Of a DNA stretch of 37,935 nucleotides, positions 1 to 7,189 are shown in pieces (the first letter of the stretch is position 1; the number at the start of each line of letters is the position of its first letter). The notes below the pieces were generated by a model. It searched no databases. It saw only the letters and a list, made by a program, of their open reading frames with translations, and was not told the origin of the DNA. The translations under genes were made by a program, and so were the position numbers. Location of the stretch: assembly GCA_020722765.1 (NCBI GenBank), contig DYKD01000027.1:1-37935 (forward strand), in the 5' to 3' direction. Source of the stretch: Brevinema andersonii. Its GTDB lineage: Bacteria; Spirochaetota; DYKD01.

Positions 1-91
1 AGTTCGTGGAGAATGACAACCCGGAGCAGACAGTCCAGGACTGTGAATTGAAGGCATGCTATCCATCATATCCTTTGCGAGAAAACTGACA

Positions 92-343
92 ATGAAAAAA
101 GAGACAGTCTTTGAGTGAATTACTAACATTATTCCTGAAAAAAACAATATTGCTGACCTTTGCAACACCGGAGGGCGTTATTGCTGAAAAATAGAAAATG
201 AAGGTTTCAACATTCAAAAACGGCTTGTTGAAGAGCTGAAGTACATCGCTTACAAGGCATTGGAGCCGGAAGAAATGAGAGGATTCTATATCAAGCTGAA
301 TACATTTCACTTGACTTTTGATAGCCATTTTCATATACTATAA
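92..343 (+). pseudogene. Remnant of a DDE transposase (IENEGFN type)
   Basis: One plus-strand frame reads VFE-stop-ITNIIPEKNNIADL, then GGRYC-stop-KIENEGFNIQKR, then a Leu/Glu-rich tail ending at 343. The block (R)(W)KIENEGFNxQK is characteristic of a group of IS transposases in which the Glu of this block belongs to the DDE catalytic triad. Both in-frame stops (116-118 and 185-187) are TGA at places where these transposases usually have Trp. The sequence after about 250 no longer resembles the family. There is no intact start or upstream domain in the window, so this is a dead 3' fragment. The exact IS family is unsure. Confidence 0.6.
311..339 (+). promoter_or_regulatory. Sigma-70 type promoter upstream of the arsR remnant
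   Basis: TTGACT (311-316) and TATACT (334-339) are separated by 17 bases, a near-consensus housekeeping promoter. It points toward the arsR remnant and the rhodanese/TauE genes, with the operator palindrome 388-405 downstream. A TATAAT at 362-367 is an alternative -10 but lacks a good -35. Confidence 0.6.
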
Positions 344-387
344 ACACTTTAACATGTCATCTATAATGAATAGCATTGCCTACGGCA

Positions 388-405
388 GTTATGTTATAAC
401 ATAAC
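388..405. promoter_or_regulatory. Perfect 18-bp palindrome, probable ArsR-type operator
   Basis: GTTATGTTATAACATAAC is a perfect 9+9 inverted repeat between the promoter at 311-339 and the start of the arsR remnant at 437. ArsR-family repressors typically bind AT-rich inverted repeats of this size at their own promoter. The position suggests autoregulation plus control of the downstream rhodanese and TauE genes. The half-site partly repeats at 401-410. Confidence 0.6.
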
Positions 406-436
406 ATAACCATCCTATAGAAAGCACGAGATAAGG

Positions 437-711
437 ATGTCGGATGAAACAAGATTATGGCTTTTCTATCTATTGAATAAGGCGAAGAAAGAGGTTGCAA
501 TATGCGAGCTGATGGACGCCGTGGAGGAGAACTAGTATACGGAAGATCTGGGCTGTATTCGATAAAAGACAAACTGTCAGAAGACATAAGTGGCTTGATA
601 AGCTCACTTAAAAAAGATTGCTTTGAGTATGATCTCATTTGTTTCAATAAAAGATTGACCCTGCTAAAGACGGAGCAACAGTTTTCTGCTCTCTTGCGTG
701 GGAACTTATGA
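437..711 (+). pseudogene. Broken ArsR-family transcriptional regulator
   Basis: From 437 the frame reads MSDETRLWLFYLLNKAKKEV followed by AICELMDAVEEN and TAG at 533-535. This is the classic N-terminal half of an ArsR winged helix (L-S-D-E-T-R-L, then C-E-L-M). The C-terminal half continues in another frame to 711 (GLYSIKDKLSEDISGLISSL onward). The recognition-helix segment (usually YNVSRHLKIL) is missing, so a deletion with frameshift has removed DNA binding. Cysteines survive in both halves, as in persulfide-sensing relatives (SqrR/BigR), and the neighbours are sulfur genes. That sensing role is inferred from context. The operator and promoter remain, so the downstream genes may now be unrepressed or controlled in trans. 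Confidence 0.7.
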
Positions 712-732
712 AAAAAACACTGGAGGTAAAAG

Positions 733-1119
733 ATGGAAAATGCAATTGAAAAAATGGATTTTAAGTTTTTTGGCACAGGACAGCATAAGATTGACGCCGA
801 AAGCTTTTTAAAAAAAGAGAACGCGGTGATGCTGGATGTCAGGTCCAAAGAAGAGGTTGAAACGATAAAAATTTCAATGACGCATCATTTTTCAGTGCTG
901 GAAATACCTTTTAATCAATTGCCCGCAAGGATAAAAGAACTGCCCACGGACAAATTTATCGGCATTTTCTGTTCGAGCGGTGTAAGGAGTGCGATTGCCT
1001 TTGGGTATTTGCGCGGCAAAGGTTTTGAAAATGTTAAAATGATTGAGGGTGGATATATGGACCTGACCCAGGCCATGCTGCCGGGTAAAATATACAAGCA
1101 TTTAAATAAGGGTCTGTAA
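733..1119 (+). CDS. Single-domain rhodanese (sulfurtransferase)
   Basis: 128 residues forming one rhodanese domain. MLDVRSKEE (33-41) is the usual N-terminal motif, and the active-site loop is FCSSGVRSA with nucleophile Cys80, which would carry a persulfide. FENVKMIEGGY is the typical C-terminal strand and helix cap. No signal peptide, so cytoplasmic. A strong ribosome site (TGGAGG) precedes the ATG at 733. It lies behind the broken arsR gene and 2 bases before a TauE/SafE permease, a common arrangement for handling sulfide, sulfite or thiosulfate. The loop has the form C-x4-R rather than the six-residue thiosulfate loop, so the in vivo donor is unknown. Confidence 0.9.
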   Translation: MENAIEKMDFKFFGTGQHKIDAESFLKKENAVMLDVRSKEEVETIKISMTHHFSVLEIPFNQLPARIKELPTDKFIGIFCSSGVRSAIAFGYLRGKGFENVKMIEGGYMDLTQAMLPGKIYKHLNKGL

Positions 1120-1121
1120 AA

Positions 1122-1913
1122 ATGAATATATGGTTGCTTGCGGTTGTTATTTTTGTACTGGCTGTTTTTATGGTCATGACTGGTCATGGTGGAGGAAATT
1201 TTTTCATTCTTGCGCTGATACTGGCCGGCATAGAAATGCACGTGGCCGCGGCATCTGTACAGTTCATACTTTTTACCGCAGCACTTGCAGCCATGCTTGT
1301 TTTTAGGGAGAAAAAACTTGTTGAGTGGCGGCTGGCTATTTTAATAGGAATATTCATAGCCCTGTCTGCTTTCGTCGGCGGATATTTTTCCGGAGTTTTT
1401 GAGGGAAAAGTGCTTCAGATAATTCTCGCCTCCATGCTGTTTATCCTTGCTTTTCTGATGCTCAAGCCGGTTAAAAGCAAAGAATCCGGCATTGTGAAAA
1501 AACTGGGCTTCTGGACAGTTAAATCACAGGACGGGACAGCAGAGTATATTGTTAATCTCTGGGTCGTTGTGCCTGTTACAATTGTTTTTGGATTTGTGGC
1601 AGGCATGGTCGGTGTTTCAGGAGGCTCTTTCATAGTACCCTTACTTGTTCTTGCGTGTGGCGTCCCTATGAAGAACGCGGTCGGTACAGCAAGCGTTCTG
1701 ATCGCTATTTCGGCATTGACGGGTTTTTTCGGGCATGCTATTGCCGGGCATTTTGATTATCATATCGCGGTTCCGCTTGCCATTGGCGGCGTTGCGGGAG
1801 GCCTGATCGGCGGTAAAATAGCCGTAAAATCAAAGCCAAAATTGTTAAAGATTCTTTTTGCAGCCACCACTTTTATTGCTGCTGTTATAATTATTTATAA
1901 GGCTTTTACTTAG
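1122..1913 (+). CDS. TauE/SafE family membrane permease
   Basis: 263 residues with about eight hydrophobic segments in two similar halves. Glycine-rich motifs typical of TauE/SafE occur near the start (MTGHGGGNFFILALILAG) and again mid-protein (GMVGVSGGSFIVPLLVLACG). The family exports or imports sulfite, sulfoacetate and other sulfur-containing or organic anions across the inner membrane. The start lies 2 bases after the rhodanese stop, so the two are surely co-transcribed. With the ArsR remnant upstream this makes a small sulfur-stress module. The substrate is not determinable from sequence, but sulfite or a related anion is the natural guess from the neighbour. Confidence 0.88.
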   Translation: MNIWLLAVVIFVLAVFMVMTGHGGGNFFILALILAGIEMHVAAASVQFILFTAALAAMLVFREKKLVEWRLAILIGIFIALSAFVGGYFSGVFEGKVLQIILASMLFILAFLMLKPVKSKESGIVKKLGFWTVKSQDGTAEYIVNLWVVVPVTIVFGFVAGMVGVSGGSFIVPLLVLACGVPMKNAVGTASVLIAISALTGFFGHAIAGHFDYHIAVPLAIGGVAGGLIGGKIAVKSKPKLLKILFAATTFIAAVIIIYKAFT

Positions 1914-2183
1914 TTCTCACTGAATAATGTGATTTTTGGGGTCGCTTTTTTAATAGATTGTCCCGACATCAAGGGGTACTGGATTGTTCTTAGTTTTCCA
2001 ACTCTCATTTTCTCCATCTTCCTCCTTTTGATTCTCAATTTTCGAATCTTAGAATTAATTCGGGATGATATCGCCCCATGTTCAATGAGATTTCCCAGTA
2101 AGTTGATCTCAGTCGGATATGCAATGTTTTTTTCTGAGAGAAGTCATATCGGTTATAAGAAGATTCCCTTCAAATAATCTGAC

Positions 2184-2640
2184 TTCCTTGATTTGGGTGA
2201 AAACCTTGAAATTTGCCGGATTTATGGAAACAGGTTCAGGGACGAGTCTGGGTACTTGTTTGAGAATCTTGTTGTTTCAAAAGTGATCAAACACATCCGT
2301 ATGATTCAGCTTGATATGAAACCGTACTTTTACCGAACAAGGTCTGGTCTTGAGTTTGATCTTCTTTTTAAAACTTCTATGGAATTCTATGTATTTACTG
2401 ACCTCTGCAAAACTTAATTGACAACATATCCTTGAAATGTGTCTTATTATGTGGTTATTCAATGGTTTAGAATAATATTTGTCAACTTATTTATGCAAAG
2501 GTCATTAAGATAAAATATAGGGAAAGAACTGTTAAAAAGGATTTACTCCGATACTTGAACTGAAAGCCTCCCTGAGGGAGAGATGCCTAGGTGGTTTTGT
2601 GGTCTATCAAGGGGATGTCATAAAAAAACGCAAATAATTT
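2184..2640 (+). pseudogene. Fragments of an AAA ATPase with DUF4143 domain
   Basis: One frame (about 2184-2395) reads DESGYLFENLVVSKVIKH, later YFYRTRSGLEFDLLF. This is the DUF4143 core, in which (G)xxFExxV is followed by a nuclease-like (F)YRTxxGxEVDF block. The frame then enters the dispersed repeat and stops at 2417. A second piece around 2561-2638 reads LKASLRERCLGGFVVYQGDV, like the C-terminal end of these proteins (G-F-V-V-Y-x-G-D). The N-terminal P-loop domain is absent. The copy appears interrupted by the repeat and truncated at its 5' end. The first fragment is well supported; the link to the second is inferred. Confidence 0.6.
2391..2480 (+). repeat. Dispersed 90-bp repeat, copy 1 (inverted relative to copy 2)
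   Basis: 2401-2480 matches the reverse complement of 25421-25500 with only 5 differences, and the match weakens through 2391-2400 (7 of 10). Nearly all differences are transitions. The core includes CTTAATTGACAACATATCCT and ends ATGGTTTAGAATAATATTT. It lies inside the broken DUF4143 gene. It could be the end of a lost insertion sequence or a MITE-like element. No gene is encoded in it. Confidence 0.85.
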
Positions 2641-2748
2641 GTGGTCAATACCAGCTACACGTTTATTATCAGCGAATTAAATTTATAATGTGTATGCATT
2701 GTCCTTTAAAATAGTTCTTAATCTGAAAAGTCACTTTTTGTTTAAAAC

Positions 2749-2776
2749 TTGACTAAATGACAGGTTAGATTATATT
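2749..2776 (+). promoter_or_regulatory. Sigma-70 type promoter of the NfeD/band-7 operon
   Basis: TTGACT (2749-2754), 16-base spacer, TATATT (2771-2776). It lies 30 bases before the ATG of the NfeD gene, which also has a strong GGGGAGGAG ribosome site. Confidence 0.7.
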
Positions 2777-2806
2777 CAATAGGAATAAACATTTTGGGGA
2801 GGAGTC

Positions 2807-3232
2807 ATGGACTTAAATCATATTCTGCTTATAGTCGCTTTGATTTTAATTGTTGTTGATATTTTTTTTGCCAGTGATATTCCTACCATTATTGCTACTA
2901 TCATTGTAGCTTTTGTTATTGCAAAAGAGCTGCCTGTTCCTTTTCTTTATAAGATCCTGTTAGGCTTGATTATTTGGTTCATTCTTGTAGCTATTTATTA
3001 TTGGTTCTGGAAAAAAATTGTAGCCAAAGTCCTGAATCATTATATTGCGCCCGAAAAACTTAAGTCCGGTCAAGAGGCCTTGGTTGGCCGTACTGGAACT
3101 ATAAAGGCTATCGAAGGCAGAATCCTACTCCAGATTGACGATGAACTTCATCCGTTTAAGTCTGAGAAGGAATGGAAAGACGGGGAAAAGGCAGTTATTT
3201 CCGGGTTCAAAGACGGGGTTCTCATCATATAA
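2807..3232 (+). CDS. NfeD-like membrane protein
   Basis: 141 residues. Hydrophobic segments at about 5-22, 24-40 and 44-66 are followed by a soluble C-terminal OB-fold (about 85-141) with the pattern GRTGTIKAIEGRILLQIDD and GEKAVISGFKDGVLII, typical of the NfeD C-terminal domain. This short form lacks the ClpP-like protease domain of long NfeD proteins. NfeD proteins pair with SPFH (stomatin/flotillin-like) proteins in membrane microdomains, and here the next gene is exactly such a partner, 24 bases downstream. The start is fixed by GGGGAGGAG 3 bases upstream. Specific physiological role unknown. Confidence 0.85.
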   Translation: MDLNHILLIVALILIVVDIFFASDIPTIIATIIVAFVIAKELPVPFLYKILLGLIIWFILVAIYYWFWKKIVAKVLNHYIAPEKLKSGQEALVGRTGTIKAIEGRILLQIDDELHPFKSEKEWKDGEKAVISGFKDGVLII

Positions 3233-3256
3233 AAATATTTTAAAAGGAGCGTTTTT

Positions 3257-4090
3257 ATGAATTTAATTTACACGGTTCCACAGAACCATTGTGTTATACT
3301 TGAAAGGTTTGGAAAATTCCTGAAAGTTCAAAACCATGGGCTGAATATCCGTTTTCCTATTCTTGATAAGGTCAAGGAGATACCAGAATGGGAAGGCGAA
3401 ACGATAAAGGACAACCACTTTATTGAACTTTCCGAGCAACAGTCAGATACACAGAAAAGACAGTGCCAGACAAAGGATAATGTCACTGTCAGTGCAGATG
3501 CTGTTGTTTATTGGAAGATAACTGATCCTGTGAAAGCGGTTTATCAGATAGACATCCTACCACGATCAGTCCGTGATACTGCTCTCAACGTGCTTAGGTC
3601 CAATATAGGGACTCTTCAGCTTGATGAAGTCCTTTCAGAAAGACAGTCGCTCAACGAGAAAATTGCCGCTCAGTTGACAGAGGTATCCCAAAAGTGGGGT
3701 ATTATCATCAGTCGTGTTGAGGTTCAGGAGATTGAATACGACAAGGGAACGCAGGAAGCAATGCTTCAGGAGATGACAGCAGAGCGTAGGAAACGAGCGC
3801 TTATTGCTGAAGCTGAAGGAGAATCGCAGGCAATTTTAAAAAAGGCAAAGGCTAATGCGGATGCTGCAATTCTGGAAGCAGAAGGAAAAGCCAAAGCTTT
3901 GGAAATTACAGCTAAAGCAGAATCGGTATATCTTGCTCACTTGATTCAGAGGGTTGGACAGCAACAAGCAGGGCAGATTCTCATCACGCAGAAAACACTT
4001 GCAGGATACGAGAGCATAACCAGTAAACCAGGGAATCAGGTATACATGCCAAGTAATGTCACTGCTATGATTAATACTCCAAACGGTTAA
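3257..4090 (+). CDS. SPFH/band 7 protein (stomatin/slipin-like)
   Basis: 277 residues. The band 7 domain begins almost at the N terminus (YTVPQNHCVILERFGKF) and runs through TKDNVTVSADAVVYWKITDP and the conserved QLDEVLSERQSLNEKI stretch to about residue 180. An Ala/Glu/Lys-rich coiled coil follows (about 180-235, EAEGESQAILKKAKANADAA). Such proteins oligomerise on the membrane and organise microdomains or protect membrane proteases. The usual N-terminal hydrophobic anchor is missing, so attachment may depend on the NfeD partner encoded just upstream. The ribosome site AAAAGGAG supports the start. Confidence 0.9.
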   Translation: MNLIYTVPQNHCVILERFGKFLKVQNHGLNIRFPILDKVKEIPEWEGETIKDNHFIELSEQQSDTQKRQCQTKDNVTVSADAVVYWKITDPVKAVYQIDILPRSVRDTALNVLRSNIGTLQLDEVLSERQSLNEKIAAQLTEVSQKWGIIISRVEVQEIEYDKGTQEAMLQEMTAERRKRALIAEAEGESQAILKKAKANADAAILEAEGKAKALEITAKAESVYLAHLIQRVGQQQAGQILITQKTLAGYESITSKPGNQVYMPSNVTAMINTPNG

Positions 4091-4116
4091 TTGATTATTT
4101 ACAATTTTCAAAAGTT

Positions 4117-4138
4117 GGGGTGAATGATTATTCGCCCC
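4117..4138. terminator. GC-rich hairpin after the band 7 gene
   Basis: GGGGTGAAT and ATTCGCCCC form a 9-bp stem (one G-T pair) around a 4-base loop, 26 bases after the band 7 stop. No T-run follows on the plus strand, so it is not a textbook intrinsic terminator. It may stop transcription weakly or protect the 3' end. Confidence 0.4.
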
Positions 4139-4235
4139 GACTCCGGAATAAATCCAAAATATAGTGAAAATAATTGATATGCGATGTTTTTTGAATCAGC
4201 AAGAATTTTTTGGGGGGAAGATAGAACCATGGCGA

Positions 4236-4491
4236 TCACCCATACAGCCTCGCCAAACGATACATCAAGAATTTGATGTCATCGATTCCATATTTTAGAA
4301 CACGACTGTTTTTTTATCTTCGCATTGAAGGATTCTGCTGAGGCGTTTGTCTCTCTCTGCTTGAAGTAATTCACAATCGTCTGTTCATTCAACCGGATTG
4401 TCTGCTTCGGAGCTTCAAAGACTGGAAAATCATCCAGACGTTTTTTTACTGATGCATACAGGAATTTCAATTCAATTTCGAACAAACTCAA
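4236..4491 (-). pseudogene. C-terminal remnant of an ISL3/ISAon1-like transposase
   Basis: The minus strand reads RLNEQTIVNYFKQRETNASA then ESFNAKIK, the signature C-terminal part of ISL3-type (ISAon1-like) transposases, in which the Glu of AESFN is the catalytic acidic residue. A frameshift near 4295-4310 follows. The correct tail then continues in the next frame as GIDDIKFLMYRLARLYG to TGA at 4238-4236. The N-terminal two-thirds are missing and the fragment abuts an IS30 remnant on the other strand. No terminal inverted repeat could be identified. Confidence 0.8.
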
Positions 4492-4513
4492 TAAAACACC
4501 TGGAATAAAACCG

Positions 4514-4686
4514 TATTTTTGCGAACCCTATCACGGTTGAAAAAAGGTCTGATAGAAGAGATGAACGGATTGGTTCGAAGATATTTGCTAAAAGGAACAG
4601 ATTTTAGTAATATTAAACCAAGAAAATGTATAGGGTTTAAGACCCAGATGGAGGTTCTGAAAAAGCGTGTTGCACTTGCTTCTTGA
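4514..4686 (+). pseudogene. C-terminal remnant of an IS30-family transposase
   Basis: The fragment begins YFCEPYHG followed by TGA (4538-4540, where the family has Trp) and a one-base frameshift in an A-run. It continues KKGLIEEMNGLVRRYLLKGT and DFSNI, then jumps directly to KPRKCIGFKTQMEVL and ends VALAS-stop at 4686. The order (N)GL(I/V)RRY-PKGTDFS ... NRPRKCLGFKTPxEV ... VALAS is diagnostic of IS30 transposases. About 20 residues between the two blocks are deleted. The Glu in the first block is a member of the DDE triad. Clearly inactive. Confidence 0.85.
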
Positions 4687-4728
4687 AACCCACATATTAA
4701 AAAGGGTAAAAAATAATAGGAAGGCAAT

Positions 4729-5430
4729 ATGAAAATTTTATTTTTTTTAATTCCATCATTTTTTTTATTTATCCTTATAGGATGTGCTACTTTTATAAAA
4801 AAAGACACGCCTCCAGGTGGGAAATATGATGAAAATACAATGGAAAGCCTGGTGAAACCTCCCAAAAAGATATCTTTATTTATGAAAATAATGATAAAAA
4901 TAGCAGATAAAAAAGCTAAAAAAAAAATGATGACAGGAAGAGTGATTTCATGGTTGCCCAAAATGGCTTTTAGTTCAGGCTTATTGGAACTCTATGTAGA
5001 AGATAGCGCAGCCTCCTGCCTTGATAGCCGTTTGATCAAACTCCTTAGAATGGAAGTCTCTTATACAGTGCCAAGCCCATTTGCTATCGATATTAATTCC
5101 CAAGATTATCAAAATTTCCAAATTACCCAGGAAGAATTAGAAGGTCTTCAAAGCAAAAAAATCATAGAAAGTATATCCACTTTTTCAGAACAGGAAAAAG
5201 CGGCACTTCGCTATGCTCATCAACTTTCCATAGATCCCATACAACTCGAGCAAAAAAACCTGGATGATTTACGAACCCTTTTTACTGAAAAACAAATTAT
5301 TGCCATTGTGTCTCTCACTGCTAAAGTCAATTATTGGACAAGATTAATAGAAGGGTTAAGAATAAAACCAGCCAAATTTACTGATGATTCTAATTTGCGA
5401 ATAGAAGAATATAATACTTTGATAAAATGA
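4729..5430 (+). CDS. Lipoprotein of the AhpD/CMD-like fold without its CxxC
   Basis: 233 residues. A type II signal peptide ends in the lipobox LIGC (Cys19). After a basic stretch, residues about 80-230 follow the carboxymuconolactone decarboxylase/AhpD-like pattern: LLRMEVSYTVPSPFAIDINS, then EKAALRYAHQLS, then LTAKVNYWTRLIEGLRIKPA. In redox-active relatives the first block contains CxFCID-N; here the two cysteines are Ser116 and Ala119 (S-P-F-A-I-D). The protein is therefore probably not a peroxidase or reductase and is anchored in the periplasm or outer membrane. It stands alone between IS debris and a convergent operon. AGGAAGG-like ribosome site. Function unknown. Confidence 0.7.
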   Translation: MKILFFLIPSFFLFILIGCATFIKKDTPPGGKYDENTMESLVKPPKKISLFMKIMIKIADKKAKKKMMTGRVISWLPKMAFSSGLLELYVEDSAASCLDSRLIKLLRMEVSYTVPSPFAIDINSQDYQNFQITQEELEGLQSKKIIESISTFSEQEKAALRYAHQLSIDPIQLEQKNLDDLRTLFTEKQIIAIVSLTAKVNYWTRLIEGLRIKPAKFTDDSNLRIEEYNTLIK

Positions 5431-5625
5431 ATGGTTGGAATATCAATAGGGATTTTATTATAATGGATTTTCCAATATAAAAAACACGGTCAAAGCAAAC
5501 AACCTGAATTTCATTGATCATAAAAGCTGTACTGCCCAAAAGATGTTCATGCCCCATTTAGTCGTATAGTACCCACTGGACTAGACACCTGAATTCTTAC
5601 TGATCCCCTTTTTAAACTTTACGAT

Positions 5626-6567
5626 TTAGGATAATTTTGCCCTGTACATTTTTTTTTCATTAACCATGACAATTTCGATCAGTCCTTTTCCGACGAGATG
5701 CTCAACATGCTTCACGGCTTCATTCCGATGTATGGCAAGTCCGTTTATCATATCTTCGATAGTACAAGGACGTCTAGAAAGCAATTCTAACACATTGGTT
5801 TCTGACATCTTAAAGGTAAGATCCGTGTCCTGTATTCCATGAAATTCTGTGATAACTTCAGCAACAGGATGAAACATCTGAGCAAGTGATGCCATCTTTT
5901 TCTTGCTCACTCCCAGTGCAAAAGGCTCTGTAGGAGGACGAGAGACTGTATTTAACTGGACCTTGTCAGGTCTTATCTTTTCAACCAAAGAAACAATCTT
6001 TTTGACTTCAGAAGGGACAGATGTATAACCGGAAAGAATAAATATCTCAAGCCAGTATTTTTTGGTAAAAACCTTCCTGAAATCGATGAGCCCTTGAACC
6101 ATCTTTTCAAAATCAATCTCAGGAGCCGGCCTATTGACAACCTCAAACACCTTGGAACATCCTGCATCCAATGAAGGGATAACAAGATCCGCTCCCATCA
6201 ATTCATCCTGCAAACCTTTTTGCCATAACAAGGATCCATTGGTAAGCACTGCGACAGGTATATCAGTCAATTTTTTAATCTTTCTTATCAGCTCTCCCAA
6301 TCCAGAGTGAAGCGTTGGTTCCCCAGAACCACTAAGTGTGATGTAGTCCGGCTTTGTTGAGAGGGCTTCTTTCACATCTGCAAGAATTTCATTAACCGGT
6401 ATCCACTCCCGTCTTTCAAATGTTTTATTAGTTGTTTTTCCCAGCTGACAATAAATGCAGTCATAACTGCAGATCTTAAAAGGAACAAGATCAACACCTA
6501 AGGATCGACCCAATCTTCTGGACGGTACTGGTCCAAAGACATGTTTCGTAATAGCTAAATGAGTCAT
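5626..6567 (-). CDS. Radical SAM protein of the COG0731 (wyosine-like) group
   Basis: 313 residues. The N-terminal PVPSRRLGRSLGVDLVP and CSYDCIYCQLG (Cys33, Cys37, Cys40; CxxxCxxC) mark the radical SAM cluster site of the COG0731 family. GSGEPTLHS follows as the conserved GE-motif. The last 60 residues look like a winged helix (TIEDMINGLAIHRNEAVKHV), a common C-terminal addition in this group. The start overlaps the stop of the upstream flavin-binding pseudogene by 4 bases (ATGA), so it is the last gene of the sigma-54 redox operon. Substrate unknown; the family name derives from archaeal tRNA wyosine enzymes, but bacterial members are functionally undefined. Confidence 0.88.
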   Translation of the reverse strand: MTHLAITKHVFGPVPSRRLGRSLGVDLVPFKICSYDCIYCQLGKTTNKTFERREWIPVNEILADVKEALSTKPDYITLSGSGEPTLHSGLGELIRKIKKLTDIPVAVLTNGSLLWQKGLQDELMGADLVIPSLDAGCSKVFEVVNRPAPEIDFEKMVQGLIDFRKVFTKKYWLEIFILSGYTSVPSEVKKIVSLVEKIRPDKVQLNTVSRPPTEPFALGVSKKKMASLAQMFHPVAEVITEFHGIQDTDLTFKMSETNVLELLSRRPCTIEDMINGLAIHRNEAVKHVEHLVGKGLIEIVMVNEKKMYRAKLS

Positions 6568-6956
6568 TTGGAAGACCTCTCATACAGAAGGTCTGCCCCA
6601 CTATAGACTTTTTCAGGTACCAGAACTGCTGCAGCATGTCCTGGATGTTTTGTAGGATTCCAACTTTTCATAAAGTCATACATTTTTCCAGAAGTTTCAT
6701 ACCGCAAAGAACCAACAACCTGATACGGAGTTTTGTCTTTGGACATAAACAGGAAAGATCCACTTCCTTTTAGAAGGAGATTGGCTCTCGTTTTTTTAAA
6801 ATAATTATCAGCGATGACAACCTCACCTTCTGGCGTCATGCCTGTACAGGTAACATAAATGGAATTAGGGACATTCTTATCATTCGTCGTGGTAAAAACA
6901 GAAACATCTTCCTTATTTTTTCATGCATCTAAAACCAACTGCGGAAATGTATTCAT
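6564..6956 (-). pseudogene. PNPOx-like (split-barrel flavin-binding) protein with one nonsense codon
   Basis: Translated from ATG at 6956, the frame reads MNTFPQLVLDA, then TGA at 6923-6921, then KNKEDVSVFTTTNDKNVPNS and on without interruption to 6564. The family pyridoxamine-5'-phosphate-oxidase-like has a Trp at this point (DAW-x-N/R) and a T-x-G-x-PN block, both matching. A single TGG to TGA change explains the break. Residues after it are well preserved (VVIADNYFKKTRANLL). Restart at the internal ATG 6839 would lack the first strands of the barrel, so function is doubtful. About 130 residues in the repaired form. Confidence 0.75.
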
Positions 6957-7005
6957 GCTGACTCCTTTTTATTCAGGTAAATGACACACTGCGCTTTTTC
7001 AATTT

Positions 7006-7176
7006 TCAAAAATCAAGCGCTTTTGCCGGACAGACGCGTATGCAGATTCCGCACATCCTGCATCCTTTCTCATTTATCTTTGCCTTGCCATCTTTGATGG
7101 CAATCGCGCCGAACCGACAGACATCCACACATTTTCCGCATCCTGTACATTTCGTATTATCAACTTTGATTTTCAT
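7006..7176 (-). CDS. Small 2[4Fe-4S] ferredoxin
   Basis: 56 residues, MKIKVDNTKCTGCGKCVDVC at the N terminus. Two CxxCxxCxxxC sets are present: Cys10/13/16/20 and Cys39/42/45/49, the second followed by the usual Pro (VCPAKAL) and the first by Arg instead. Classic bacterial dicluster ferredoxin, a low-potential electron carrier in the cytoplasm. GGAGAT ribosome site 6 bases before ATG at 7176. It lies 13 bases after the stop of the oxidoreductase remnant and upstream of the PNPOx-like and radical SAM genes. It could feed electrons to the radical SAM enzyme; this is inference from order. Confidence 0.9.
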   Translation of the reverse strand: MKIKVDNTKCTGCGKCVDVCRFGAIAIKDGKAKINEKGCRMCGICIRVCPAKALDF

Positions 7177-7189
7177 AAAGATCTCCTTG

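Larger units (their letters stand above)
1914..2806. other. Long non-genic stretch with decayed sequence
   Basis: No intact gene is visible. 1914-2180 contains an open frame of 82 codons that resembles nothing I recognise and has no ribosome site. 2184-2640 holds pieces of a DUF4143-type ATPase, interrupted by one copy of a 90-bp repeat (2391-2480). 2640-2745 is AT-rich with no feature seen, followed by the promoter for the NfeD gene. Confidence 0.6.

Noticed and set aside
357-848. A 163-codon minus-strand open frame
   Set aside because: It is antisense to the arsR remnant and the rhodanese start, which have clear family matches on the plus strand, and it has no ribosome site.
2040-2180. A gene in the open frame 1929-2177
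   Set aside because: No ribosome site, no recognisable domain, and it sits in a decayed region.
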